In this document: in pieces, positions 47,947-59,406 of the stretch
Numbering within the stretch: position 1 is the first letter of the stretch
How the letters are laid out: every line of letters starts with the position of its first letter
DNA from: Artocarpus heterophyllus
Lineage: Eukaryota; Streptophyta; Magnoliopsida; Rosales; Moraceae
Direction: 5' to 3'
Assembly (NCBI GenBank): GCA_025403435.1
Contig: CM046353.1
Span: forward strand, 24,588,259-24,652,258
DNA: 64,000 nucleotides
The notes under the pieces: model-generated
What the model saw: only the letters and a program-made list of their open reading frames with translations
The model's database searches: none
Told to the model about the DNA's origin: nothing
Position numbers and translations under genes: made by a program

Positions 47947-48956
47947 AAATACAGTCCATATTTTGTCTTAAAGGCAGTTTTCTATTCATCACCCTCTTTC
48001 ATGCGTATTTGATGGTATCCACTTTTCAAATCAATTTTTGAGAACATAGAAGCACCATGCAATTCATCCAACATATCATCTAAACGAGGAATAGGATGAC
48101 GATACTTTACCATGATATTGTTAATGGCTTTGCAATCTACGCACATCCTCCATGTCCCATCCTTCTTAGGCACGAGTAAGACTGGAACGGCACATGGGCC
48201 CATACTTTCTCTCACGTACTCCTTTTTCATCAACTCACTGACCTGCCTTTGAAACTGCTTTGTCTCCTCAGGGTTGCTTCTATAAGCCGGTCGCTTTGGA
48301 ATGGAAGCGCCAGGTACAAAATCAATATGATGTTCTATTCCCCAAATTGGTGGCAAACCATCAGGTACCTCATCAGAAAATACATCCTCGAATTCTTGCA
48401 ATAAAGACACAACAGAACTAGGAAATGTAGGGTTAAGTTCGTTAGTGTTTAAGAAAGCCTCTTTGTACAAAAGTACAATCATTGGCTGATTTGAAAACAA
48501 CGCCCTTGTAATCTCACTGCCTTTCACATAGAAGTTTGTTTTTCTCTCTGCTTTTCTCTCATTGGCTGATTGTGAATTTTTTTCTGCCCTCTCAATTTTC
48601 TCACCCTTGCTCTCCTTTTTCTCGGCCATCTCTTCTTTTTTTCTCTCATTGGCTGAACTCTCTCTCTGACCTCCCCCTCCAGATTTTTCACCACTCTTTA
48701 TTTTTTTTATCACTTTCACTCTGTAAGCTCACTTGGTCTTTATAGACCTGTTTTGGTGTTAACGGAACAAGAGTGATCATTTTTCGATTGTGAACAAATG
48801 AGTACTTGTTGGTGAAACCATAATGTTTAACTCGTCGATCAAATTGCCATGGTCTGCCTAATAACAAGTGCCCAGCTTGCATCGGAACCACATCAACAAT
48901 ACTTCATCTTCATATCTTCCAATGCGAAAAGAAACTGACACTTGCTTTTTTTTCTT
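47947..48956 (-). pseudogene. pol: Gypsy protease-RT fragment
   Basis: Minus-strand fragment with the protease end ([15 protein letters not shown], 48688-48891) and an open block 47982-48719 spanning the Lys/Glu-rich linker, GLPPIWGIEHHIDF and the RT N-terminus up to KEGDE. It is cut at both ends: in RT by the copia LTR, and in the protease by a jump into leader sequence. The RT part resembles the aberrant segment of A2 (25290-26050) more than A1, A3 or A5. Confidence 0.82.
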
Positions 48957-49113
48957 TTCTTTTCGGATCTTTTTTTTTTAAGACTCTAAATTCGACTAAT
49001 TTTTTTTAACCCGACTTTGATAATGGAAATCAACACTCACGAATAACTAAAACAAATATAAACTAAGGGAACAGATAAGCAAACCTAATTAGAACCTCGC
49101 TCTGATAACCAAA
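48957..49113 (-). other. Family A leader remnant
   Basis: Sense-strand homopurine tract and the leader end, with the PBS region reading TGGTTATCAGAGC. It is joined to protease sequence through the poly-T run, so gag has been deleted between them. Confidence 0.75.
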
Positions 49114-49592
49114 GGATATGAACCCCGCCAATAACTGACGCGACCCTAACCAAAATTGGTCTCCAAGATCAAAATTTCTAATTGGTTTTGAATGGAACTG
49201 CGACCCAATGCCTAACAAGAAGCATGAACCTTGGTATGTGAGGACACCACAATCAGCTATGGACGGACTGATTGATGAGTCTATGAATGCCACAGAATTT
49301 TTCGATAAGTTTGAATAGTTTGTCTAAGAATTGAAGCGAATTAAACCTCAAATTGTGTGTTAAAAACTGATCTCCATTGAATGAAATTCGTTACAATATA
49401 TAGTGGTTTCCCCTTTGTGAATTTTAGCTCCTAATTGCTCATGGAATTTCGGGCAAATCAATTACCAAAAAAAAAAGTCTAATCTAAAGCAAATAAGGTA
49501 AGTTCCGTTAATGGCTTAAAAGCCTTACAACAATAGAAATAAAACAAACGCATGTTTCTAAAAGAAAAGGAAACTAGACAATAAAGAGGTAA
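49114..49592 (-). repeat. Family A LTR, truncated
   Basis: Begins GGATATGAACCCCGCC (first base of TGAT changed) beside the leader and runs 479 bp before joining family C integrase at a shared AAAT. One-copy subtype. Confidence 0.82.
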
Positions 49593-49594
49593 AT

Positions 49595-50703
49595 CGAGAG
49601 CACAACCCCATGGTTTATATACACCTTTGCCAATTCCTAGTGAACCTTGGACTGATATTTCAATGGACTTTGTGTTAGGTTTACCTAGGACCAAACGTGG
49701 GAAGGATAGTGTGTTTGTGGTTGTAGATCGGTTTTCTAAGATGGCACATTTTATTCCCTGTCATAAAACTGATGATGCATCGCATGTTGCTGAATTGTTC
49801 TTTAGGGAGATTAGGACAATTGTTTTAGATAGAGATGCTAATTTCTTGAGCTACTTTTGGAAGACTTTGTGGAGTAAGTTAGGTACTAAGCTGTGGTTTT
49901 CTACTACTTGCCACCCACAAACTGATGGTCAAACTGAGGTAGTAAATAAGACTTTGTCAACCTTATTAAGAGCAATCATCAGTAAGAACATTAAATCCTG
50001 GGAAGACTGTTTACTGCATGTTGAGTTTGTATATAACCGCTTTGTCCATTCGGCTACTAAGTATTCACCTTTTGAAATTGTTTATGGTTTTAATCCTTTA
50101 TCACCATTGGATTTATCACCACTACCTGTTTCTGAGCGTGTTAATTAGATGGCAAAAGGAAGGCTGACTTTGTTAAACAATGAGAAAGCAAGACTCAACA
50201 TTGAGCGAAGAACGGAACAATATGCAAAGCAAGCCAACAAGGGGCGACACAAGCTGATTTTTGAGCCTGGAGACTGGGTGTGGTTGCACTTTAGAAAGGA
50301 GCATTTCCCAGAACAAAGAAAGTCAAAGTTGTTACCACGTGGAGATGGTCCATTTCAAGTCCTTCAAAGAATTAATGACAATGCTTACAAGTTGGATTTG
50401 CAAGGTGAGTATAATGTAAGTGCTACCTTCAATGTTTCCGATTTGAGTCCTTTTGATGCAGAGTCTAATTTGAGGACAAATCCTTTTCAAGAGGAGGGGA
50501 ATCATGGAGACTTAGGGAGCTCAAATGCATGGAAGGTGGTTGACCCAATACAAGTTCCTGCTGGACCAGTCACAAGAGCTCGAGCTAAGAAATTCAAGGA
50601 AGCACTAAATGGGCTGATTCACGAAATTTGGAATCAAGAAAATTTGTGTAAGCCCATTGACCCAGGCCCACGTCAACCACAACTGTGCGTCAATTTGATC
50701 TAA
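49595..50703 (+). pseudogene. pol: C1 integrase and Pol tail
   Basis: Integrase core with [30 protein letters not shown] and [15 protein letters not shown], then the C-terminal [22 protein letters not shown] block and [11 protein letters not shown]. About eight codons (VRLHGMPR region) are missing after FREI. A stop with a frame change and small deletion follows SERVN at 50148. The tail continues into the LTR with [19 protein letters not shown] and stops at 50703, where the homologous copies have a Gln codon. Confidence 0.88.
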
Positions 50704-51256
50704 GTTCTAGAAGAATCCGGATGAGTGAAGCTTGAAATCAGCTCAAATTTGCAAGATCAAGTCAATGGAAGAATTTTGGAAACTTTTCCATTTTGGCACA
50801 CATGCGGATTATTTGCACTTTCCTTTAATTGTTGGGCGTGTAAATGGCTGAAAATCAGCCATTAAGACTTTCCTTTCTTTTGGTTTTTATTTTAGGCTTA
50901 GTAATTATGTTTGAATTTGTCAACTTTTCTTTTTTGGCAACACTTTGTAATTTTGGTCTATAAATGGGCGTTTCCAAGGTTAATGAAAAGGATGAATGTT
51001 TATTTTCTGAGAGAAATAATTCTTTCTTTGGTTCTTTGATGAACTGCACGAACTCTTCGGATCAATCCAAGCGTTCAACCCCCGACTTATCAATCAAGCT
51101 TTCCATCCTTGATTGTGGCGTCTACGATATACCAAGATTCTTGCTTCGATATAAGCAACGGGTCACGGTGACTTCCATCCAAATTTGAGTAGAAACGATC
51201 TTGGTGCCTTCTTATTGATAACGGGTTTCGTCAGTATATTGGCGAGGTTCTTATCA
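50502..51256 (+). repeat. C1 3' LTR
   Basis: 755 bp, TCATGGAGAC (second base mutated from TGATGG) to GGTTCTTATCA. It is about 40 bp shorter than the C2 LTRs. A TATA-like TCTATAAATGG lies near 50958. Confidence 0.87.
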
Positions 51257-51394
51257 AGAAGGTTAGGATTTTCTATCGATAATTAAAAGATAATGATGAA
51301 AGTTAATGGTTCCTGTGACGTCCATAAGGAGGTGTTACATATATAGTCAAATTAGTGTATTTTTCGCACAAGAACTGATATGAGGGTGAGTAGT
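51257..51394. other. Unassigned short stretch
   Basis: 138 bp with no recognisable repeat or coding sequence. Possibly old host flank of C1. Confidence 0.4.
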
Positions 51395-51995
51395 GCTAGC
51401 AAGTTAGTACAACTACCTCCATTAATAATCACACTACATACCTTGTTTTGTATGTGGCATCTAGTATGGAAGATGTTTTCTCATTGCACTTCATCATCTT
51501 CTTTGATTTGAATGCTTACAGCTCTCCTAGCAACTAACATTTCACCTAGGGCTGCATATTCCTCTTCACCCACATCCTCCAATGGTGGAATATACTTGGC
51601 ATCATCTTCATTCTCAATTCAAATTCACCATCGTCTCTCAATATCATTATTCTTTGTTTGGACATTGGCTTGCTATGTGACCCCTGCCTTCGCATTTAAA
51701 ACACTTAATATCACGATCTCAAGTGGTGGAAGAATCAAATTTACCTTGATTTCCACGGCTGGTTGTTTCTTGCTTTAGCTCGGGTTTGGGCTTGATCATG
51801 GCTGGCTTCTCTTCTCTCCTAGCAATATTTGGCCTCTATTATGAACTTGAGCTTGGGGTTGGGTGTGTGTTGCTGCCCCTCCTCTTGAGTTGGTTCTCAA
51901 TCTTAATAGCCATATGCACCATATCTACAATTCCACCATATTAGCAATTTCCCACTTCCATCCCCCTAAAAACCTTGCCATAGCCTCTCTGTGCT
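51395..51995 (-). pseudogene. gag-pol: Old gypsy gag-protease remnant
   Basis: Decayed minus-strand copy of the family A/B/C gag-protease region. VCSVIINGGSCTN shows the protease Asp changed to Asn. An acidic stretch, a knuckle remnant and [17 protein letters not shown] sequence follow in several frames. Element D interrupts it at 51996, and GTGCT (51991-51995) would be the left TSD of D. Confidence 0.75.
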
Positions 51996-54245
51996 TGTAA
52001 CACCCCGAAACTTAATTAAGTATGATTAGTGTGCCAAATTTGTAATTTGCTTTTAATCTAATTATTTAGTGATGATTTCCAAATTGATTTGAATTTTAAA
52101 TGACCTTTATTATTTTTATTATTTATATTTTCCATTTTAAATTTTTAAAGCAAAACAATTTGTCAAATGGCAGATATATCCCTTTTGCAAAACTGTGGAC
52201 CACACGGTTTTCCTCTTTGGTTTTACTCTCCCTCCCTCTATTAATTTCTCTCTTTCCCCTCTTCTCCCCTCACTTCCTCTCAGCTCTCTCTCTATTCTTC
52301 CACACTCTCTCTCTCTTTCTCTTGCTCTCTGCGTTTTCCCCCTCTCCCTCCTCTCTCCTTGATTCAAAAATTTTGAATCCAAGCTTTGATTCTTAGCTAG
52401 ATTGGAGGTCAAGGAACGTGATTAAGCTTCTGTAAACTCGTTTAAAGCTCCGATTTGAGGTAAATTCATTAATTTTCAAATTATTTTGAAAATTTGAAAA
52501 TTTTCTTTGAAACGTTGTGATTCAAGTTTTATGAGCTTTGAAAACCTTAAATCTAAGTTAGTAGAACTCATAACATCTAGAATCTAGGTTTGGTTTGATG
52601 AAAAACAGATTTAAATTAAGTTTTTCTATTTTTCTCCATTTTTCTCATTTTTGGATTTCTTTAAAAATCTCTATGCAAATCTTGTTTAAATGTGTTTAAA
52701 AGTGTTTTAGTATGTTTTTCTATCATATATGAATATTTTCTATGCTTGGGAATTGAGAAAATAGTTTGAAAATGAAGATTCAAGCTCGAGAGGCCGAAGC
52801 TTAAATCTGGAAATTTCTAGAACTTTTCAGCTCGATAGGCTGGATTCATGAGTTTAGTACGCCAGACTCATCCCTTCAGCAGGCCAAATATAGAATAGTT
52901 CGACAGGTCAGTCTCGGTTTGCTGGCAGGCCGAACTAAATAGTTCGGCAGGCCAAACCAGGGAATCTGGTAGGCTAACTAACCTTGCAAAAATTTGTCGT
53001 TTTTTGCCTGTTTTAACTATTTTAAACCAAAATTGAGATTTTAACCTTATAATATGATTTTATAGGCATAAATGGTACACTAGGACACCATGAAATTGTG
53101 CAGTAGTGTAGAATAACCTAAGCTAGATATTGATGAACTTAGTTTATATTTAGGTCGTACATGGTTCCATGGAGCTAACGTATAGTAGGTCGAGACAGCG
53201 GTGCTGAGTCACAATGCAGGATATCAAGGTTGGACTTCTACCCATTTCCTTAGTAGGCAAGTTTTTAAATGGTTTTGGCCTTAAAGATCCTTTCAAAATG
53301 TTTTTAATAAATGACAAAATGTTTTAAATATTTTTAAAGGGGGGCCTTTGGCCATAAAGTAATTTCTTTCAATTTGAATTTTAAGGAAAGATTAAAATGA
53401 ATTTCTCAGTATTTTTCATTACTTGCCTAAGAATGAATGTTCATAATGAATCAAATAATGAATGTAATTAAGAATACTTGGTAACATGGGATTTAAATAA
53501 TGACAAATACATATAAGGGCATGATGCCATATTCAAAGATCGGATCGTGTAGAGTGCAGCCTTAGGGCATGTCTCAAAAACCAACTGGGCCACTACGGTG
53601 GTGACTTATATGGTTTGCCCGAAAGAGACAATAAGATTCTTTTTGAATGAGCAAAGAACCATTTTGGTAAGAACAATTTAAATGAATTATTTGTACATTT
53701 ACTTATCTAATTCTATTTTCTAAATACTTTTATGAATGCAAAATTTTATATTCAAATTAATGTTTTCTAAATTTTAGTCCTACTAAGCCTTCCGTTTACA
53801 TTTTCTTTGTCTATTTCAAAACCTTTCCCCTAGGCGACTTGCAGCTTAGGACAGACAGGAAGGCAACTGGGCAACAAGTGAGTCATAGGAATACCATTTT
53901 AGGTTATTGCTTTATTTAAATCAAGGCATGTATTATTTAAACTTTTATCTCTTATATTGGACTATGATTGTAATATTTTATTGTCGATATCATGTGTGTT
54001 CACTAACATGCCTCCAATGGGGCTTGGTTTATATTTTACTGTCTTTAATATTTTACTTTCGAAGTACCTATTTCAAAATAATAATAATTGTTTTAAAATA
54101 TTTTAAACTATCACGTTTTTCAAAAATAATAATATTATTATTATTAATAATAACTCAAATAATTTAATTGGTGGTTTTATTTAAAAATTTTCTTAATTAA
54201 CTCAATTAATCCACCACGTCACTATCCATACTTCGGGGCGTGACA
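51996..54245 (+). repeat. D 5' LTR, 2,250 bp
   Basis: Starts TGTAACACCCCG and ends CGGGGCGTGACA, an inverted terminal pair common in Tekay/Del-type elements. It is followed by TGGTATTAGAGC, a tRNA-iMet PBS with one change. A CT-rich stretch lies at 52220-52360. A cluster of seven degenerate TCGGCAGGCCGAA motifs lies at about 52785-52975. No coding sequence. Confidence 0.85.
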
Positions 54246-54248
54246 GAA

Positions 54249-54787
54249 TGGTATTAGAGCCCTAGGTTATGAATCTTGAGAATTGTGCACATATAGGTAC
54301 GACAGTAAAAAGCGTCATCCAGCCGTGGTAGTCCAATTTTGTTTTAGAATTAAGAGAATGGCACTTAGGCGTCATCCAGCTATGGCTGACGCAGATTCGA
54401 CGAATGAGGGAAGTATGGTAGATACTACATGTGCCGCTCTTTGATAGATGATAGCAAGAGCTAGACCTGGAAGTCCTGGGATAGGTGGCTGGCATGAGTG
54501 CTTTGTGGAGCTTCGGTGTGCGTCTATCCCAACTTTCGATAGAAATGGGGGTCTGTAGGTGGCTGAATATCGGTTAGACTCAATAGTATATCTAGTGAAA
54601 TTTGTGACTTATAAGTTGGCAAGCAGTGCCAACACCTGGTAAAAGCAAGCAAAGCATTTGGAGAATGATAAGAATATCGGTAGGGAAAGATTTGAGGAAT
54701 TGTTTTATGAGCATTATTTTTTGTAGGGATACGAGACTAAAAGATCGCCGAATTCTACTGAATGGGATAAAGGTGACATGACGATTA
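54249..54787 (+). pseudogene. gag: D leader and gag start, decayed
   Basis: The PBS is followed by a repeated GCGTCATCCAGC pair (54314 and 54370) and a decayed gag reading with several stops. It ends in RFEELFYEHYF and GDMTIKE, matching the F-x-x-x-Y-F and MTVxxYxxxF regions of Tekay-type Gag. Confidence 0.65.
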
Positions 54788-54792
54788 AGGAA

Positions 54793-55588
54793 TGATGGAG
54801 ACATGGGGAGCTCAAATGCAAGGAAGGTGACTGACCCAATACAAGTTCCTATTGGACCAGCCACAAGAGCCCGAGCTAAGAAATTCAAGGAAACACTACA
54901 TTTGTTGATTCATCTAATTTGGAATCAAGTAAATTTATGCAAGCCCATTGACCCAGGCCCACGTTAGCCACAAAGGTGCATCAATTTGATCCAAGTTCTA
55001 GAAGAATCCGGATGAGTCAAGCTTGAAATCAGCTCAAATTTTGCAAGATCAAGTCTATGGACGGATTTTGAAAACTTTCCCATTATTGGCACACACGTGG
55101 CTGATCATTTGTGCAAGTTGTTGAAGAGCATTAAAGTACACTTTCATTTAATTGTTGGGCGTGTAAATAGTTGAATATCAGCCATTAAGACTTTCCTTTA
55201 GTTTGGTTTTTATTTTAGGCTTAAATTAGGATTAGTAGTTATGTTTGAATTTGTCAACTTTTCTTTTTGGGTGACACTTTGTAATTTTGGCCTATAAATA
55301 GGCGTTTCCAAGGTTAATGATTGGTGAATGTTTATCTTTCTGAGAGAGAAAATTCTTTCTTTGGTTCTTTGACGAACTACACGAACTCATCGGATCAATC
55401 CAGGTGTTCATACCCAACTTATCAATCAAACTTTCCATCTTTAATTGTGGCGTCTACGATATACCAAGGTTCTTGCTTCGATATAAGCAACGGGTCGTGG
55501 TGACTTCCATCCAAATCTGAGTAGAAACGGTCTTGGTGCCTTTTTATTGATAACGGGTTTCGTTAGTATATTGGTGAGGTTCTTATCA
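54793..55588 (+). repeat. C2 5' LTR
   Basis: 796 bp, TGATGGAGACATGG to GGTTCTTATCA, with TATA box TATAAATA at 55293-55300. The embedded Pol tail is closed early by a TAG near 54966. The block CTTATCAATCAAACTTTCC to ATACCAAGGTTC is homologous to the 51-bp block of family A. Confidence 0.9.
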
Positions 55589-56004
55589 TTTGGAATCAGT
55601 AGCCTCGGTTCTAGCCTCAGGTTTGTCTATCCTTAATTGTTTTTGAATTCTGATTTATTACTTAGGTTCTATTCCTTTCAAAAAAAAATTTTGAGTTTGT
55701 TAAATTCATAGGGTTCTTGCATTCTCGTTTGTGTTTCTTGAACTTTCTTTGGTTTGTTGACAAGGTCATATCCGAAATTCTATTCTAGGTTGTTTTGTGA
55801 ATTCTTGTTTGGGAAAGAACTTAGTGCTGGCCGAAATTTCACCTAGGGCTGCTAGGGTACTTTTTTTTTTTGGTTTCGGATAACGAGTGTCTTGGGCTTC
55901 AACTTTAGGTTGTAGCTTCTTGTTTTGTGTTTCTTAGTCTTTGTTCTTGCCAAATTTCACAACACAAAAAAAAGAAAAGAAAAGAAAAGAAAAAAAAAAC
56001 ACAA
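55589..56004 (+). other. C2 leader with aberrant PBS
   Basis: TGGAATCAGTAGCC (55591-55604) stands where the PBS should be. It has an extra base relative to TGGTATCAGAGCC. An A/G run occurs at 55962-56001 just before the deletion joint. Confidence 0.75.
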
Positions 56005-57345
56005 TGTGTAAATTTTATAGACATGTTGGATTTTTGTTTCTGGAAAATAAGCTTTGTGTGCCTAATTGTTCTTTGAGAGATTTGTTAGTGAGGGAATCCC
56101 ATGGTGGCGGATTGATGGGGCATTTTGGACTTGCTAAAACTTTAGCTATTTTGCAGGAACACTTCTTTTGGCCACACATGAAAAGGGATGTTGAAAGGAT
56201 ATGTAGTAGATGTGTCACGTGTAGACAAGCTAAATCGAGAGCACAACCCCATTGGATATACACACCTTTGCCAATTCCTAGTGAGCCTTGGACTGATATT
56301 TCAATGGACTTTGTGTTAGGTTTACCTAGGACCAAACGTGGGAATGATAGTGTGTTTGTGGTTGTAGATCGATTTTCTAAGATGACACATTTTATTCTCT
56401 GTCATAAAACTACTGATGCATCACATGTTGCTGAATTGTTCTTTAGGGAGATTGTTTCAGATAGAAATGTTAAGTTCTTGAGCTACTTTTGGAAGACTTT
56501 GTGGAGTAAGGTAGGTACTAAGCTGTTGTTTTCTACTAGTTGCACCCACAAACTGATGGTCAAACTGAGGTAGTAAATAGGACTTTGTCAACCTTATTAA
56601 GAGCAATCATCAGTAAGAATATTAAAACATGGGAAGATTATTTACCACATGTTGAGTTTGCATATAATCGCTCTGTCCATTCTACTACTTAGTATTCACC
56701 TTTTGAAATTGTTTATGGTTTTAATCCTTTATCACCATTGGATTCATCACTACTACCTGTTTCTGAGTGTGTTAATTTAGATGGCAAAAGGAAGGCTGAC
56801 GTTGTTAAACAGATTCATGAGAAAGCAAGACTCAACATTGAGCGAAGAACGGAACAATATGCAAAGCAAGCCAACAAGGGGCGACACAAGCTGATTTTCG
56901 AACTCGGAGACTGGGTGTGGTTACACTTCAGAAAGGAGTGTTTTCCAGAACAAAGAAATTCAAAGTTTTTACCGTGGGGAGATGGTCCATTTCAAGTCCT
57001 TGAACGAATTAATGACAACGCTTACAAGTTGGATTTGCCAAGTGTGTATAATGTAAGTGCTACCTTCAATGTTTCTGATTTGAGTCTGATTTGAGGACAA
57101 ATCCTTGTCAAGAGGAGGGGAATGATGGAGACGTGGGGAGCTCAAATGCAAGGAAGGTGGCTGACCCAATACAAGTTTCTGTTGGACCAGTCACAAGAGC
57201 CCGAGCTAAGAAATTCGAGGAAGCACTAAATGGGCTGATTCATGAAATTTGGAATCAAGTAAATTTGTGCAAGCCCATTGACCCAGACCCACGTCAGCCA
57301 CAAAGGTGCATCAATTTGATCCAAGTTCTAGAAGTATCCGGATGA
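56005..57345 (+). pseudogene. pol: C2 integrase and Pol tail
   Basis: It starts in the RNase H/integrase linker ([17 protein letters not shown]), then the integrase zinc region ([19 protein letters not shown]), the core ([21 protein letters not shown]) and the C-terminal [11 protein letters not shown] block. Lesions: about ten codons missing after FREI, a one-base loss near 56546 (TGCACCCAC for TGCCACCCAC), a stop at about 56691, and loss of PFDAE before the PPT. The tail is open into the 3' LTR to 57345. Confidence 0.88.
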
Positions 57346-57919
57346 GTCAAGCTTGAAATCAGCTCAAATTTTGCAAGATCAAGTCTATGGACTGATTTTC
57401 AGAAACTTTCGCATTATTGACACACACGTGGCTGATCATTTGTGCAAGTCGTTGAAGAGCATTAAAGTACACTTTCCTTTAATTGTTGGGCATGTAAATG
57501 GCTGAATATCAGCCATTAAGACTTTCCTTTATTTTTCTTTTTATTTTAGGCTTAAATTAGGATTAGTAGTTATGTTTGAATTTGTCAACTTTTCTTTTTG
57601 GGTGACACTTTGTAATTTTGGCCTATAAATAGGCGTTTCCAAGGTTAATGATTGACGAATGTTTATCTTTCTGAGAGAGAAAATTCTTTCTTTGGTTCTT
57701 TGACGAACTACACGAACTCATCGAATCAATTCGGGCATTCATACCCGACCTATCAATCAAGCTTTCCATCTTTGATTGTGGCGTCTACGATATACCAAGG
57801 TTCTTGCTTTGATATAAGCAACGGGTTGTGGTGACTTCCATCCAAATCTGAGTAGAAACGGTCTTGGTGCCTTTTTATTGATAACGGGTTTCGTCAGTAT
57901 ATTGCCGAGGTTCTTATCA
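57123..57919 (+). repeat. C2 3' LTR
   Basis: 797 bp, TGATGGAGACGTGG to GGTTCTTATCA. The TATA box (TATAAAT) is at 57624-57630. It encodes the Pol tail with [19 protein letters not shown]. Confidence 0.9.
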
Positions 57920-57924
57920 GGGAA

Positions 57925-59406
57925 CACGAGGTGAAGTTTGATGAGTTGGCCAAGTTTGTTCCATTCACCATGGATTCTAAACATGAAAGGTGTATCAAGT
58001 TCCAAGAAGGGTTTAAGATATCCATTCGACGGCTACTAGTGGCCTTGTGACTTTGGAGTGTGGGCAAGTTAGAGTCATTAGCTTTATTGGTAGTAGGAGA
58101 TTATGCTCTCTACTGCAAGGACAAGGCAAGAACATTAGGAAGGCTCTAGTGGAGCAATAGGAGAGGTAGCGATCGCCAAGCTCAGGTAAAGAATTGGCAT
58201 GGTAGTGTAGCAATGGAAGCAGTAGATTATCCAGTAGTAGACAAAGCAACCTTTGCCATCTCTGCCAGTAGCCGGGACACGTCGGAGGAGCTACCCAACA
58301 AGGAATGCTTGACAAGGATCTAGACTAGAGGAGGTACAAGCCGTTAACCTCAACTTCAGTCCTTATCTCCGCCTTAGCTTTAGCATCATTAGTTTTCTCC
58401 TCAATAGTATCGGCCAATGGTTCCCAGGACGTAGAGCGCTAGCAAAGGAAAAAGGAAAGGTTCCAGCTCGAGTTCATGCCATAACTCTAGGAAATTTAAT
58501 TGCTCAGACCAGCAACGTGAGAGTTGATGGTATGATTCCAATTTCTTAGTCCTTAGTTTTGGTTTTCTTTGATATTGGTGCCATCTATTCTCTTGTTACG
58601 AGTTCATTTGTGCATGCCTTGGGGTTAAAAATAGAGGAATTTGATGAACCCTTAGTAATTATCTCACCCTTGGGGTGGGTGTGTGTGTGGCCATGTATGT
58701 AGAGACCTAGAAAGATAATGCTTGGGGATGAGACTTTGGAAGGTGATTTGATTATAATACTCATGAGTACTTATGATGTGATCTTAGGAATGGAGTGGTT
58801 GTTCAGACATAATGCAACCGTAGATTGACACCTTAGAGAGGTAACCCTAGTGATTGATAGGGGAACGACGATTGCTTACCGGGGTGGCAATAATCGAGTA
58901 ATGAGTGATCGAGCCATGAAAATGTGTCTAGGTGTATGAGGAAACCTAGCATGCTATATATATATATATACATATTTTTTTAGGATCTAGGAAAGGAATC
59001 TAATGCCATAGGAAGAAATATAACAACATCGGTGGCTGATGAGTTCAATGGTGTCTTCTAGACGAGTTACCTAGATTAGCATCACATCAGAAGATTGAGT
59101 TTAGTATCGAGTCATACCCGGGGACCGCTCCGATTTCTATAGCACTGCATGATTGGCACTGGCAAAAATGAAGGAAATGAAGAAATGGCCTTAGGAACTT
59201 GTGGATAGAGGATACATCCATGGTAGCATGGGATGAGCTAGTTTTATTCCCCAAGAGAAATTATGGTGCTCTCAGGTTGTGCATTGATTCTCGACAGTCG
59301 AATTGGGTCACCGTGAAGGATAAGTATCCACTACTCATGATCGAGGGGTTGTCTGGTTGGTTAGGAGGTTCTTGATATTTCTCGATGATAGATTTGTGAT
59401 CTAGAT
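57925..59406 (+). pseudogene. gag-pol: D gag end, protease and RT start, decayed
   Basis: Gag continues with VKFDELAKFVP and KCIKFQEGFK-like sequence to a stop near 58048. A protease remnant reads VFFDIGAIYSLVTSSFV (the usual D-S-G-A is changed) and YDVILGMEWL (about 58770-58800). An RT start reads LRLCIDSRQSNWVTVKDKYPL and then YFSMIDL with stops, where A5 has inserted. An AT dinucleotide run sits near 58955. Confidence 0.75.

Larger units (their letters stand above)
49595..51256 (+). mobile_element. C1: 5'-truncated family C element
   Basis: Integrase, PPT (50488-50501) and 3' LTR of a family C element on the + strand. Everything 5' of integrase is missing. Coding and LTR sequences are homologous to C2 at 54793-57919. 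Confidence 0.88.
54793..57919 (+). mobile_element. C2: internally deleted family C element
   Basis: LTRs 54793-55588 and 57123-57919, a PBS variant, leader, integrase and PPT (57109-57122). Flanks AGGAA (54788-54792) and GGGAA (57920-57924) form a TSD with one mismatch, and D gag is continuous across it. Gag, protease, RT and most of RNase H are missing: the leader poly-A run at about 56001 is joined to the last residues of RNase H. It is a non-autonomous deletion derivative. Confidence 0.9.
51996..59406 (+). mobile_element. D: decayed Tekay/Del-like Gypsy element
   Basis: 5' LTR 51996-54245, PBS 54249-54260, degenerate gag, protease and RT start. It is interrupted by C2 (54793-57919) and again by A5 at 59407 inside the RT, so its 3' half lies outside the window. 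Gag resumes across C2 in frame (MTIKE, then HEVKFDELAKFVP), as in Tekay/Del Gag. Many stops show it is old. Confidence 0.82.

Noticed and set aside
51996..54245. Host gene or promoter in the CT-rich stretch at 52220-52360
   Set aside because: It lies inside an LTR with clear TGTAACACCCCG and GGGGCGTGACA ends followed by a PBS. No conserved ORF.
58955..58975. TA dinucleotide run as a meaningful microsatellite
   Set aside because: Too short and isolated to be informative.
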